Assembly: GCA_964035575.1 (NCBI GenBank)
Contig: OZ037889.1
Location: 1-64,000 of the forward strand
DNA from: Rhynchopus sp. YZ270_cl-10
Lineage: Eukaryota; Euglenozoa; Diplonemea; Diplonemida; Diplonemidae
Length of the DNA: 64,000 bases
Direction of reading: 5' to 3'
Shown here: one piece after another, positions 39,501 to 51,243 of the stretch
Layout of the letters: every line of letters begins with the position of its first letter
Numbering within the stretch: position 1 is the stretch's first letter
Notes under the pieces: model-generated
Databases searched by the model: none
What the model was told of the DNA's origin: nothing
The model's input: only the letters and a program-made list of their open reading frames with translations
Translations under genes and position numbers: made by a program

Positions 39501-42310
39501 TTTTTTTGCACTTTTTGGTGCCCAAAAACCCAACTCAGGGGTCGAAATTGAAGGCTGTCTTGGCCGCCCTCCAAGAACAGACCGGACATCCCACGACGCC
39601 ATCGACAAAGCGGGAGCTGTCCTGGGTGCTGGTTTTGACACACTCCGCATGTATATTGCCCTTGCAGCAAGGACAGGTGGTAGAATTGTCATGAACATCC
39701 TGGCAATGAGCGAAGACGCAACCTTGGATAGTCTGGAAGGAAGAGAAGTAAGATGATCCGGCGATCAGTTCGGGGATGTTTGGCCAATCGGTGTCTTGGC
39801 ACCTCAACTCGCTTCTGGCGGGGAAACGCACTGCCATAATTTTTTGTTTGTGCGTAAAGTGTGTAATAAATATTCTGTGGTGATATTTTCATTACTGCAA
39901 TACGCTCCCACTGACTACCTGGCAGTGAAGAGGAAACCTCTTTAAGGCCAAAAAAAATTTTTTTTTTTGAGATTTTTCGATTTTTTGACAAGGCGCTGGC
40001 CCATACAAAATGCACTGGTGGTACAGAAAATGACTGGGGAATTAACTCTAGATGCTCAAAACAGCCCAATTCTTGCTTTTTTTGACTTTTTGGTCCCAGA
40101 AGGGTACCCAGGGTGTAGTGAGCAGGCCTCAAAACACTTGTGAAAAAAAAAATTGGGATTTTTTTTTTTTTGAGATTTTTTCAAAAATCGACTTGTCTTT
40201 GGTAAAAATCACGAAATTTTGGGTTCGCGGAACCGCGTTTTAGACCCCCCTAGATGCTCAAAAGTGCCAAATTTTGCTTTTAATGGCCTCAAATCGTCGA
40301 AATTAGCCCAATATAGGGGCAAAAAAAAAAAATTCGAGGGTCTAGGTATGGAGAGCGAGCACCTTAGAAGGAGGATCGTACGATCGTACTACGATCGTAA
40401 GTACGATCGTACTACGATCGTACTTTGATCGTAGTACGATCGTAGTGCGATCAAAAAAGAGCTACGATCGTAAGAGATCGTACTACGATCGTAGGCAACC
40501 CGTGTTTTTTACAAAATCAACTTCAGTGGGAAAAGAAACCCGCAAGATCCCTCTCATGAACGACATCTCTATTGAAGAGTGGAGTAACACCTGGGATGCG
40601 ATAGAAGCTCAGGAATACATTCCCACAATACCTGAAATGGGTCGTGTCCTCTCAGCTTCGTTCGGCACACAGCTTTTTGAGGGAACGTGTGTGGCCGAAC
40701 AAAGCATCTCATGGACGCGAGGAATGAGTGACAGCTTTCTGCAAGGGAGTGTGCCGTAACAAGAAGTGCAAGCGTGGTCCAAGGCTGTGTCTGACTGGTC
40801 TGCACTACTTCGTGCTTCAAATGACCTATTCAAACAAGTGGCACAGCAGTCCAAAGAAGACGGCATCAGAGCACTTCGACCCCCCAAGGAGCACAAGATC
40901 AGGTGGAGTCCATCAACATGCAGACGCGTTAAAGCTGTGGGAAGGAACTGGCTTCGTTCCGTCAAAGTGCTTCCCAAAGCGGCCACAGCCCCTCTCCTGA
41001 GTTCTGACTTTGTGTATATAACATGTGTGCTCACCGATTTTTACGACCTTCATTCAACCATCAGTTCCATAGACATCGGGGAATACGTGAAAGTGATGGA
41101 GGTTTCCATCAGCGAGACCGCCGCGTTGGCTGCACGTGGGGGGAAAGCGGAGGCCGAGTTCTGGACTACCCGCTTCTGTGGCAAGGTGAGGAGTTGTCAC
41201 CAGGGGCTTACTCCGACGAGCAACGCAGGAACTGGCGGGTGAAGCTGGTGAAGGACGTGGCGACCCGCATGCGCCACCGTTCGAAGAAACGCGTGGGACG
41301 GTGGGGCGGTTGCTGAACGTGCACTTTAAGGTAGAGACTGACAGGATCACAATCAGTGACCCCTAGGTGCTAGCAAAATTTCTACCCAGAGAAAGTACCA
41401 CCAACCGGAAACTGAGGCTGGGAAGGGAAAATCAGATGCTGATTGAACGTCGGCAAGTCGCTTCGTTGAACATCATAAGTCGTGAGCGAATATGTGTCAG
41501 CATGTCTCACATGTGTGCAAACAGAAAGCAGAAAACCTCAGTTCGGAAAGAATGGTCTAACAAAACACAACACATACCTGCGTAGGCCATCGAGAGGGTG
41601 GCGCTGCCGGTTCCGGCCTTCGCCTTCACAACCTCGTCACCTCCGAACTGGATGCGGTGGGTCAGGGCGTCAAGCTCCTCCTGGGTGAAGTTGAACCCAG
41701 AGTGGCTCAGAAGCGGCACAATGGTGGCACCGCTGTGTCCTCCCACGACAGGCACGTTCACCTTGGCAACGTCGGCTCCCTTCAGCTCGGCCACGAAGGT
41801 CTTGGCACGCACAAGGTCGAGGGTGGTCACTCCGAACAGCTTCTTGGGGTTGTACACTCCAGCCTTCTTCAGCACCTCGGCGAAGATCGGCACAGTCGAG
41901 TTCACGGGGTTGGCAATGATCAGGAAGCATGCGTTCGGGCAGTGCTTGGCGCACTGCTCGGCGAGGTTGCGCACGATGCTGGCGTTCGTGTTGAAAAGGT
42001 CGTCACGGGTCATGCCCGGCTTGCGCGGCACTCCTGCGGGGATGATGACAACCTCACGTCCCTTCAGGGCCTCACCGATGTCGTCTCCAACGAAGCCAGT
42101 CACCTTTGCGCCGGTGCTGATGTGGCTCAGGTCCGCGGCAACTCCGGGGGTGTTCACAATGTCGTACAGGGTCAGGTCGGTGGTCAGGTCCGAGTTCTTC
42201 ATCAGAAGGGACAGGGGCTGGCCGATACCTCCGGATGCTCCCAGCACAGCCACGTTGCGGTGGAGTGCCGCAGTGGTGGAGAACATGCGTGCAGCGGATC
42301 TCGAGAACAT
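36554..42310 (-). CDS. MDH: Mitochondrial malate dehydrogenase, copy 3 (4.8-kb intron)
   Basis: Exon 1 is 41578-42310 (733 nt) and exon 2 is 36554-36801 (248 nt), coding for the same 326-residue enzyme as the other copies. The intron (36802-41577, 4776 bp) has normal GT and AG borders matching copies 1 and 2 but has been inflated by a 3.1-kb inverted-repeat transposon (37405-40504) and other coding-like scraps on the opposite strand. Whether such an intron, about 25 times the size of that in copy 1, is still spliced efficiently is unknown; the exons show no decay. The 3' flank differs from copies 1 and 2 immediately after the stop. Confidence 0.9.
36920..37404 (+). other. Coding-like fragments left of the intronic transposon
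   Basis: Plus-strand pieces inside the MDH copy 3 intron. One reads [20 protein letters not shown] (about 36928-36990). A second begins at an ATG at 37159 and runs 68 codons to 37365, opening [20 protein letters not shown] and continuing with an acidic/basic stretch, ending AQQWCRG. The second has a good start context (TTTAAACATGAAG) and an Arg/Ser/Pro-rich N-terminus. It is followed within 40 bp by the left end of the transposon, so it may be a gene cut by that insertion. No family recognised. Confidence 0.35.
39195..39223. repeat. GC-rich hairpin inside the TIR element
   Basis: GTCGCGCGCGCG, AAG, CGCGCGCAGCGAC: a 12-bp GC stem with a 3-nt loop and a single bulged A. It is followed by GC-rich sequence to about 39285 in otherwise AT-rich DNA. 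It could be a cruciform or an RNA hairpin; no role can be assigned. Confidence 0.6.
39535..39837 (-). CDS. Small Cys/His zinc-finger-like protein, in the TIR element
   Basis: A 100-residue reading frame beginning with ATG at 39837. Near the C-terminal half it has [18 protein letters not shown] followed 15-16 residues later by GCPVCSW, giving a C-x2-C-x4-H-x2-C ... C-x2-C pattern preceded by two more Cys (CVFAHCQ). This is the arrangement of a RING/PHD-like treble clef. It may be the element's own protein, or the zinc-binding end of a lost transposase. The reading frame could also be one exon. Flanking DNA inside the element is low-complexity. Confidence 0.4.
   Translation of the reverse strand: MAVRFPARSELRCQDTDWPNIPELIAGSSYFSSFQTIQGCVFAHCQDVHDNSTTCPCCKGNIHAECVKTSTQDSSRFVDGVVGCPVCSWRAAKTAFNFDP
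40511..41316 (+). other. Coding-like fragments right of the intronic transposon
   Basis: Plus-strand DNA with coding character. An ATG frame at 40556-40759 includes [21 protein letters not shown] second open stretch to 41242 includes [20 protein letters not shown] and [18 protein letters not shown] third, in another frame, includes [20 protein letters not shown] (to 41316). Frame changes between them suggest either small introns or decay. With the pieces on the left of the transposon, they may be remnants of one gene nested in the MDH intron. I recognise no domain. Confidence 0.35.
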
Positions 42311-45300
42311 TTTGATGTTTGCTTTTTGTGGTTTTGTTTTTGATACCTGGCAGAAAGGGTAGTTAACGTAGTGTTGTGTGAAGACGACAAAAGAAGAATG
42401 GACTTTTTTTTATTATTTTTCATTGATTTTGACAAACGTCGGTTGCCACCTCACCTCCTCTGTGCGTACGACTCTTGCTTTTATTTTTTTGTTGAGTGGA
42501 CTGGAAAATAAACGGTCGGGTTTGTGTCTAGGAGAAACTAAAGACAAAATAAAAGGATGCGAGCAAAAAATAGAAAAGAAACTGTGTTTTCTTTTGCAAA
42601 AGAAAACTTTGATAAGACGAGTCTGGCCTCCTCGGACCTGACACGTCCTGATATTATTTTGTACCACAATCACTATTTATCTTTATTGATTTTCAGTTCA
42701 TTATTTGTAACTTTTTACATCTCTTGTGAACCTTTTTTTGCACATGACGACATATTTGAATTTCAACATTTTGAGGAAAACTGCGCTTCACAGAACACAC
42801 CTGCATCCTGCACATACGAAAAAGAAATAGTATAGAATTACAAAAACACTTGCAGGTGCTTTCTTGTTTTGTACTACTGGTGTGTGTGTTTCCTCTTTGT
42901 GTACAAAATACATAGCGAGACTCATCCTCTTGGGGTGTAGACACCAATAACGACAAAAAAAAAACTTTCAAATCGCTCGTGTTTTATTAGTCACCTTGAT
43001 CACATGATCAAAGAACGGAACACACTGCAAGACTGGTGTTTTATTTTTTATTGAAAACTTAGTCGTATTAGTGTAGACCCCCCGAGGATGAGCACCACCA
43101 TAGGGGAGGGAGGAGAGAAGGGTGGAGAAAACAGAGAAAAAAGGTACAAACAGCGAAATCCAAAAGATGTTTTTTTTTTTTTTATATTTTTTGGTTTCTT
43201 GCAGAGGGGAAGGGGGAGGTGGCTTTTTTTTTTAGATAAAAACTTCTTGCAAAAAAAGATAAAGTATTGAGTGGATGGTGGGGAGGGAAAAAAATGAAAA
43301 GACTTGAAAGAAGAGAAGGAAAAAAAAAAAGGTATCGTGAAATACAAAGCCCTCTCGTGACAGTGTACCACAAAAAAGAAGGAAGGAAGAGGGGGACTGC
43401 TTCCATAGAGAGAAAATGTGTGGAGGAAGGAGACAAAAAAAATTGGGGGGGAAATGTGTGGAATTGGCGGTGTGGGGGGTGTCTCTTTAAAAAAAAATAC
43501 CAAAATGCACAACAATGTATTAAAATAAAAAAAGTTGACTTGAAATACGCCCTCTCGTGACAGGGTGGGTACCTCTAAAAAAAAACAATGCAATCTCTTT
43601 TCTGTGGATACAATGACATCTCTAAAAAAGGATGATTTTTTGTGTTGCGTTTGACTCTCACCAATGTAAAGGGGGGTTCTGTTTTTGTTGCCCTAAATAC
43701 CACTTTTTAAAAGTGGCAGTGCATACAGCACCCCCAGTAAGAGTGTGGCAAAAATGATGAGAACAAATTGCAAAGACTCACTTCCTCAAGTAGTATATGA
43801 TTCATTGAAGTGACCAATTTCCTTTCGAATTTCGTTTCCCAAAATACGATGGGGCATAATTGGTATACAAAAAAAAAACATAAAAGTCGGCGACTTAAAA
43901 ACTGACAAATCTCCTTCACAACCCTGCAAGAGCACAAAGAGGAATTTGAAAAGTTGGAAAAGCCTACCTCATGGGGGGGCACACCGATGGACTCAATGGA
44001 CCCCACTTCAAACAGAGATATTAATTTCATACACTTTTCCAATAGAGACAAGGCAAAGCAAAGCAACATCAAAAAAAAAAAAAAGTGAAAACGAGCAGAG
44101 AAGACTGAACGAGCGGCTGGGGGGTCTAGGGTTTTCTTCCTAACATTTTTTAGAATTTTTCAGATACTGGGGTCACATTCCGAATATTTTTTTTTCCGCT
44201 CATCAAGATGAATGACCCTTAGGGAACGTCTATCCCGTTTTTGTTTCTGCCTTTGTTCAGAGTTGGTTGCATTTTTTTTTTTTTTGTGTGTTTATTTATA
44301 AATACAGAACGCTGTTGTCCAAACATTTATAAATCTGTCGTAGATGGGTGAGAAAGCAACTGCAACTGCAAAACTGGCATAGACCCTCAAAGAAAAATGC
44401 GGAATTAGGGGGAAAGGGGGGTTTGAAAAAGTTTGTTTCAACTTTGTTGTTTTTTTTTTTTTGTTTTTGCTACTCTGTTTGTTTTGTATTGCATTTCATT
44501 GTAGTATAAGGGGGGAAGGGGGGTATCCAGGAAAGGCTACATATTATGTATTTTGAAAACTTTGACAACGTGTACTCCCCGCGGAACGGGCAATCCACGG
44601 ATTCTACTTTTTTATTGGTTATATTTTTAGAACTGTGAGTCCTTTAGTTTGACTGTCTTGTATTTTTGTGAGTATATTTTCATAACTTCTCGCATATCTC
44701 AGTTGTCTTGAAAAGCGTTCGACAAAAGGATTAAAAAAATTTTTTTTTGATTATGTTAAGCAGGTTTGCCGAGCTTTCAAGACTCCTGCAAACGTTCGTT
44801 CTTATTATTCTTTAAAAATTCGTTTCAGTTGCGCTATGTTTCACAAACCAAACATTTTTTGTGGCAAAAAAAAAAAATGTCGAAACTTAAATTCTTTGAT
44901 CCAAGCACACACCCGAGGAATGCGCTCACACAAATTTTGTTCAGTTTTTTGAAACCTGTTTTTTAATATTTTTCATGGAGGGGACTTTGAGCATCCATTT
45001 CCTTTATTATTTAAGAAATGGATTAAAGTGTTCCAGCCTCCATTCGCACAACTACACCCATGCTGCATGCACAGGGGAATATGAGGGCGCCTCGTTCAGA
45101 CGGTACACCAGGTCCTCAAATAGTATTATCTTTTTTTTTCTTCTAAAGTGTCAACAATCACCCACACTTCGCAAAGGGGATGTGACAAAAAATAATAAAA
45201 GTTTGATTTGGTAATAAGAGTATCAGACAAAGAACCGTGAATATCATAATGACACCAAGGCCAAGACTGTATAAAAAAACCAACAGGGGTGATGTGACCT

Positions 45301-47353
45301 TATTTTTTTCGTCAAAAAATTTCGTCAAAAAAAAAATTCCCACATCCTTTTGAATTTTTTGATAAAATGTGACAAAAAAAAATAATATTAACATGGCAAT
45401 GTGTTCGCCACCTTAATCTCTACTTAAGACAACGTTGCTGTGCAAGGCCCAAAAGAATAGGATTGATGTTTCCTTTTCTTTTCTTTTTCATGAAAAAGCT
45501 CGTTTTTTTTTTTTTTTTTTTTTTGAAAAATTGTTGGAATAGTGTAGTTGCCACATATGTGCAAGCTCCACTGTCTTTTTTGTAACACAAAAAATGGGAA
45601 ATATCCAGGAACGCAGCTGTCCACAACTAACCAAAGGCCTCTTCTGTACCCCTATGAGTTGTCTATACAACGGCTCCTTTAATAGCTTTTCATGAAGAGT
45701 TTTTTTTTTTCCAATTTGGACACTTGCTGCTCTCGCAGATAACAATACAACATGGGGGGGGTAAGAGAAAAGGCTTTGATACGACTTTGACCCGTTAGGG
45801 GCCTCACCGCGTACCTTATGTAAAAAAAGGGAAGGTGATGTACTTGGTGCGTACTTTGTTCGCTATCGGTATCCGGGAGACATTTAATCTTAGCAGAGGA
45901 ATGCCTTGCCAATAACCGTACCGGTAACATAAAACTACCGTAAAAAAAATGTTTTGTTCTTTTCCGGGGTTTTTTTAGGGGAGTTTAGGGAACCCTTTTT
46001 ACGGTCAGTTGATGTTACCAGTATAGCTCAGCATTCCCAAAAAGCTGAGAGACTCTTTTTGCAAAACAAATGATGCTTTTTCTGCGGACGCCTCTGTTCT
46101 CCAGACGCGGGCTGGGGGGGGGAGGAGGGTTGGAGGGGAAATGAAACAGAAAAGTTTGGTGCTCCTTAGCCTCGTGTAGTTACCTTTTAAAAGAAAATTC
46201 TGGGAGATGAAATGAAACGGTGCAAAAGTGGAAAATGGAAAAATAATAGTTATAAAATCAGACAAACGGCGTGGCAAAAAAGGAAAAGACAGGGAGAGAG
46301 AGAGGGGGCTTTTCTTAATTTTTTGAATAATTTTGAATAACAAATTATTGATAACGTGTAGACTGATTGAGGGGGGTTTGCATTTTTATTTTTTTATTTT
46401 TTTGCAAAACGTGTAGACACCTCGCTTTTTTCTCACGCTTTTTGATAAATCTGTTTTTTTGTTGTTGTTTTTTTTGGTTTTTTAGTGTAAGCTGACCATG
46501 CTAAGACAGTTTTCACTCCAGAAAAAAAATTGCTTGTTTGAACACGACTTCCTACGGAGGGCTCAGATATGTATACAATTTGTGCGCTTTCCGAAGCCCT
46601 TTGCAAAAGGTACAGACGTGTCATCCTCAACCCTTTTCAAAACGAATAACGTTTCTGTCACATTTTGTTGCATACGCCACCCAACTCAGAATCAGGGGGA
46701 GAGGGGGCGCTCTGTACTAAAAATGTCAACCCCCAAAAGGGGCTAGGAGCTACTGACAGACGACACCACACCCACTACCCCCCCCGCCGAGATACTGCTG
46801 TTGGAGGTTTAGAGCAAAAAACGTATTCCTGTGCGTTCTTTTGTTATCAAGAAGGCATCGAAAGGGTGTGAAAGAAAACTTTAAAAAAATTTAAAAAATA
46901 TGGAAAATAAAGAAAAAGAAAACAATGCATGTGTCTCTCGTGTGCACACACATGTTTTAAAAAAGTAAGTTTGATAGTTTAATAACGTGCCGACACCTCA
47001 AGGTGGATGCAGGCACGTGAGGGGTGCAAAAGAAAAATTTGGCTAAGCATCGGTGTGCTAAGTCAGTTCTTCCTGACCAAGCTTCCAAAACAAGACATGC
47101 TGTTTGCGTCGAAATGCCTGCAAACAGTGCACGCCGGTACAAAAAAAAAAAAAATGAAATAACACACAAAAGACAAAAACCCTCCATAATTTTTTATGAC
47201 ATTAAAAATGCAATAAAAAAGGGAAGGAGTTCTTTTAGCTTTGTGAAGTTTTTCTTTGTGGTTTGTTTGCTTCTTTTTTTTTTGAGTATTTCGGGTTGAG
47301 ATGGTATTTCTTTATTTTTTTCTTTGAGATTTGTGCCAAGGGAATTATCATTA
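42311..47353. other. AT-rich, gene-poor region
   Basis: About 5 kb dominated by A- and T-runs with scattered G-runs; no reading frame shows a protein signature. Recognisable items: two copies of GCCCTCTCGTGACAG (43349-43363 and 43548-43562), a small T-terminated element at 45527-45582, a SINE-tail-like stretch at 46082-46115, and a hairpin CATGTGTCTCTCGTGTGCAC followed by ACACATG at 46927-46953. The MDH copy 3 promoter should lie within the first few hundred bases. Genes with many short exons cannot be excluded. Confidence 0.4.
45525..45582 (+). other. Small recurring element with T-run end (best copy)
   Basis: AAAAATTGTTGGAATAGTGT, AGTTGCCACATATGTGCAAG, CTCCACTGTC then six T. Close relatives lie at 26288-26345, 51845-51900, 56868-56938, 57912-57977 and, more diverged, at 21281-21318 and 63519-63575. 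The front half (TGGAATAGTGTAGTTG) resembles a Pol III A-box and the copies end in a T-run, as Pol III transcripts do. No tRNA cloverleaf can be drawn. Some copies have an insertion between TTGCC and the TCCAC word (56890-56925). Confidence 0.4.
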
Positions 47354-47738
47354 TACCGTAATTGTAAAAATATTGGGACGTAAAAAAGTTGAAACGTAAA
47401 AATGTTGGGCCGTAAAAATGTTGGGACAGCTGGGCCAAAAATTCCCGTCCCAACATTTTTACGGCCCAACATATTTACGTTAGGGCATTTTTACGTAGAT
47501 TTTGTTAGGGAAGATTTGTCTTAGCATTTTTTTTTTTTTTTTACGATTACCTAGCGAGTAGGCGGGTTGAACGTCACTGGCACGTGTCAAAGTTTTCAAA
47601 AAAAAAAAAAACGCTAAGACAAATAGGCTCAAGCCAAAGTAGCCCAAAAAATGTTGGGCCGTAAAAATGTTGGGACGAGCGAGCCTTTTTTGGGCTGTCC
47701 CAACATTTTTACGGCCCAACATTTTTACAATTACGGTA
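47354..47738. mobile_element. Foldback MITE with TA-type ends
   Basis: A 385-bp element with inverted ends. The left end begins TACCGTAATTGTAAAAAT and the right end is its exact reverse complement; the terminal TA on both sides is consistent with a TA target duplication as in Tc1/mariner elements. The word TTGGGCCGTAAAAATGTTGG occurs four times, twice in each orientation, forming one palindrome near 47400-47475 and another near 47650-47725. There is no coding capacity. The middle is AT-rich and unique. Confidence 0.75.
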
Positions 47739-50700
47739 CTTCTTGTTTTGGACCTGACACAAACCACCTGTTGTTGAACTTGGTTTTATTTTTGCTATAA
47801 TTTTTGTATGAGATAGGCAGAGTAGAAGGCTCTGCACTATATTAACGAAAGAGTTTAAAAAAATCGCGAAATTTGCACACAGTTTCCCTTGGATGGGCCT
47901 CATCGCTTTTCGCAATGATAAAGCTTCAAAGGGAAACCACGCACAAATATACACTTTATTTCTCTGTTTTGAATAAACGAACATGCCACGGGCGTGCACA
48001 CATCTTCGGGGGAAAAATGCACCACGCTTTTAAGAAAGTCAATCTGTTTCGGGTTTGCCGACAATTACACACTTCGCCAATGAAAGAACTGTTTTACAAG
48101 TCCAAAAACACTAGCGACTTTTTTGGTTTGGTTTTCACGGTGGATCACCCTCGACCACTGGGCAAGGCATTCATTAATTCATTAACCGGGGTTTTTACAA
48201 CCCTGTGTGACCTAGAAATTTGATTTTCTTTCGCATCAACAACAAAGAAAGCAGAGGTGTCGTACCGTAAGTACTCTGGCCATAGTATCTAGGAATGTAT
48301 CCTTGACAGGTGGTGAGAGTGCCATTATTTCCGTGAATCAACCAAAAACCAAAGCATCTGATAAAAAACTAGAGTGGAGACTGGAGAGGGAAAAGACTAT
48401 GTATGACTGAACCAAAGTAGAGGGGTAGGCAAAAACTAAATGCAAAATGCTTTCACTTTTAAAGGAAAACAGAAAAAGCATGGGTGGAAGACACAGACAC
48501 ACAGATGCACTCCAAAAAAATAATAAAAATAATAAAACATTTCGTGAGTGAAGTTGAAGAGAGAGAATAAAAGTGGAGACTACGCAAAGGCGGCAACTAC
48601 AAAGAAAAAATGAAGCAAATCACAAAAAATGGTAAAATGCGTCTCACATCAAAGAGAAGAATAAAAAAAGTCAAATAGTGAAAAAAGAAAGTGAAAAGAC
48701 TCTTCTAGATACAGGTCGCTGCCTCAACCAAAGCTGCCCCGGGGGAAAAAGAACCATGCGTGGCAAAATAGTAGAGATGTAGATAAAAACCAAATTTGAT
48801 CATCATGCTTACACAACGGTGAAGTGAATGACTTGACTTGCGACTTACCTTTGTGATTTTCCTCGTTGTAAGCCACCGGCGAAACCCACAAAGAAAACCC
48901 ACAAGTAAAAACCATTCACTTCACCTTCGTGTAATAAGAGAATTCGCTCGACCCAAACCCGCTTGAAGCTGACGGGAAAGGAATCTTTGAGACACAGAGG
49001 AAAGCGACTTCTCGGTTAAGAATGCATTTTTGCAAATGCGATATTACTTCGCACCTGTTTCTGTTTTTTTGTATTTTTTTTTGTGTTTTATTTGAAACTC
49101 GGGGGTGACTCAGGGAGTGGCTGTGGAATACACCAAAAAGCGGGTGAACAAAATGAAAAAAAAAATGTTGTGAGGTTGAGAGAGAGGACTCTTTTGGTGT
49201 CAAGTTGTGTTGACAGTTAACGGGATAAAATTTGTGTTTGTGTGGCGATAAAACCATGTTTCGCCCACCTTTTTTCCTTTTTCGAAAAAAAATTCCATAT
49301 TTTTGTTTTGTTTTTTTTCCCTGAAAGAAAACTTGAAAAACAAGCTATGCTTGTAAAATAAAAAGATAAATTCATGTACGTTCTACTCACAGAACAGAAA
49401 GCATGAAGATGCACTATTGTACACTCTTTTATTTAAAAAAAAAAATTCAACAATTTTTCTTCGAAATAAAGATATCTGAAAAATATTCATCAATACACAG
49501 AACTCTTGTTTTCCGTGCTTTTTTTTGCAAACCAAAAAAGCACGAAAAAATGAGTTAAAGGGGAAAACGAGATGGGACTACATCTACGATTTTAAAAAAA
49601 GCGGTGAAAAAAAAAGGGAAGCGTAAAAGGGATGGCGTCAAAAAAAAAAACGTTAAGGTTTAAGAGAGAGAGAGAGAGAGTTTGTTTGTTTTGTTTATTT
49701 TTTTTTTTGTTTGACGCATCAAAATCGCAGTAAAAAAAAAGTGGAAAAATATTTGGGATTTTTTTGAGTTCATTGCCGACTCACCGCAGACGCAGGCTCA
49801 GAGAGAGAGAAAAAATGAACCTCAACTGCGATTTAGTCATCTAAAAGAAAAATGGATAAGAACCGACGTCGATCTGTCTTATCTCACAATGACATGGAGG
49901 AAACCAATGAGTGTGTGGGGCTGGGGTAGTGGGGGGTGAGGATGGTACGGGTGGCTGTATTTTGTGTTCAGATGCATTTTCCAAAAGAGCACAAAAGGCA
50001 TCTGACTGCATTTAGACCTTGATCTGATGGGTAAGACAACGCAACTATCAGAGGGGAACTTTTCATAACCAGGTGTTCCAAAGGTTTGGAGAGAAAAGAT
50101 TAAGATATTTTTTTTCCAATCGAAAGATGGAGTTCATCCACCGAGAGAGAAAAACAATTTTATTTTTAAACAAAACTGTTGGCTCTTCTCTGTTTTGCTT
50201 TCGCTACCAGTTGTAAATATTTCCCCCCTTATTTAGCTGTGTTGTTATTCGAATGTATTTTCCGATCAGAATATAGAACAAAAATAATGCAGTGCATTTT
50301 GCATATCCTCTGATGCTAAAATAGATCTCAACAAAATACGCAGCCACCCTCAGGTGGGCCCGGGTGGGAGAAAGCCTTCCGGGGGGAGGGAGAAGGGAGG
50401 GAGAGAGAGTTGGGTTTTGATATACTTTTTGCTAATTTTTTTGCATTGTGCATTTGCTTTTTTTGTTGTTTTTTTTTAGAGAGAAAAGCAGGGCGTTCGC
50501 TATCGCCATCGTTTTTTCCTGATCGTGGCGAAATGCCAAAAACCCCGAAATTTTCGTTTTTTTACTAGTGCTTAAAATAGGTCAAAAAAAATTTTCCCGC
50601 CGGAGAGAAGTTAGTTCGTGGGGTGAATCCCTGGTACTGAATGGTCAAAAAAAATTTGCTATTTGCGCGTGATCCCTTCCCCAGCACAAGTGATATTACA

Positions 50701-51131
50701 GCTGAACTTTCCTGATACTAAAACCAGCAAAACGATGGAGAATTTCATCAATCCCCCCTCACTGAGGGTCTCTTTGTGTTGTTTAATCAAACAGATGTAC
50801 AAGAGAGGCATCTGTCATATGAGACTTCATCCTTATTTTGATTATTTTCAACTCTCTGCCGTTGAAAGTAGAGTTGACACGAGCAGTGACACCTTCTATA
50901 ACAGGGGGTACGGTACACCTTCAGCAGACTGCAGGATTGAGGAGCGAGCGGGAGTGCTGGGGAAACTTCCTCTCACGGCAGGCGGGTTTGCGGATGATTT
51001 TGAGTACAGTGGACATGCACCCCTCTGCGACCCCCCCTCCGGGGGGGTCTACAGGGTGGTGGGGAGAAATCTCTCTCTCTCTTTTTTTTTTTTTTTCCCC
51101 CTTTTTTTATTTATTTATTTATTTATTTATA

Positions 51132-51243
51132 CAGGGTTTCGCCCCGGTGGGGCGAAGCCCTGGGGCGAAATAAAATGTCATTTTTTCAGGAAAAGATTTT
51201 TTTAACGAAAAAAAATATTTTTCGCCCCGGGGCGAACGCCCTG
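51132..51243. repeat. GGGCGAA/TTCGCCC hairpin cluster
   Basis: CAGGGTTTCGCCCC and GGGGCGAAGCCCTG, separated by GGT, form a 14-bp stem (51132-51162). The words recur as GGGGCGAAATAAAATG and then TTCGCCCCGGGGCGAACGCC (51220-51239), the latter itself a palindrome. It sits directly after a TTTA microsatellite. It may be the end structure of a degenerate mobile element. Confidence 0.5.

Larger units (their letters stand above)
37405..40504. mobile_element. 3.1-kb TIR DNA transposon with ACGATCGTA subterminal repeats
   Basis: The two ends are inverted copies of each other: the first 29 bp (CACGGGTTGCCTACGATCGT then AGTACGATC) are identical to the reverse complement of 40476-40504. Immediately inside each end is a cluster of palindromic ACGATCGTA words (37414-37536 and 40376-40495). 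The flanks are T-runs (seven T on the left, six on the right), so a TTT or longer T duplication is possible but not provable. CAC ends, subterminal repeat clusters and a possible 3-bp duplication are reminiscent of CACTA/EnSpm elements, but the terminal word is not CACTA and I see no transposase. The only gene-like content is a small zinc-finger frame. It sits inside the MDH copy 3 intron. Confidence 0.8.

Noticed and set aside
43048-43593. 181-codon minus frame
   Set aside because: Phe/Pro/Lys low complexity generated by A-runs and G-runs; no domain.
50735-51205. Plus-strand gene opening MENFINPPSLRV
   Set aside because: Somewhat coding-like to about 51060 but ends in a T-tract and TTTA microsatellite, with no recognised domain; mentioned only within the region entry.
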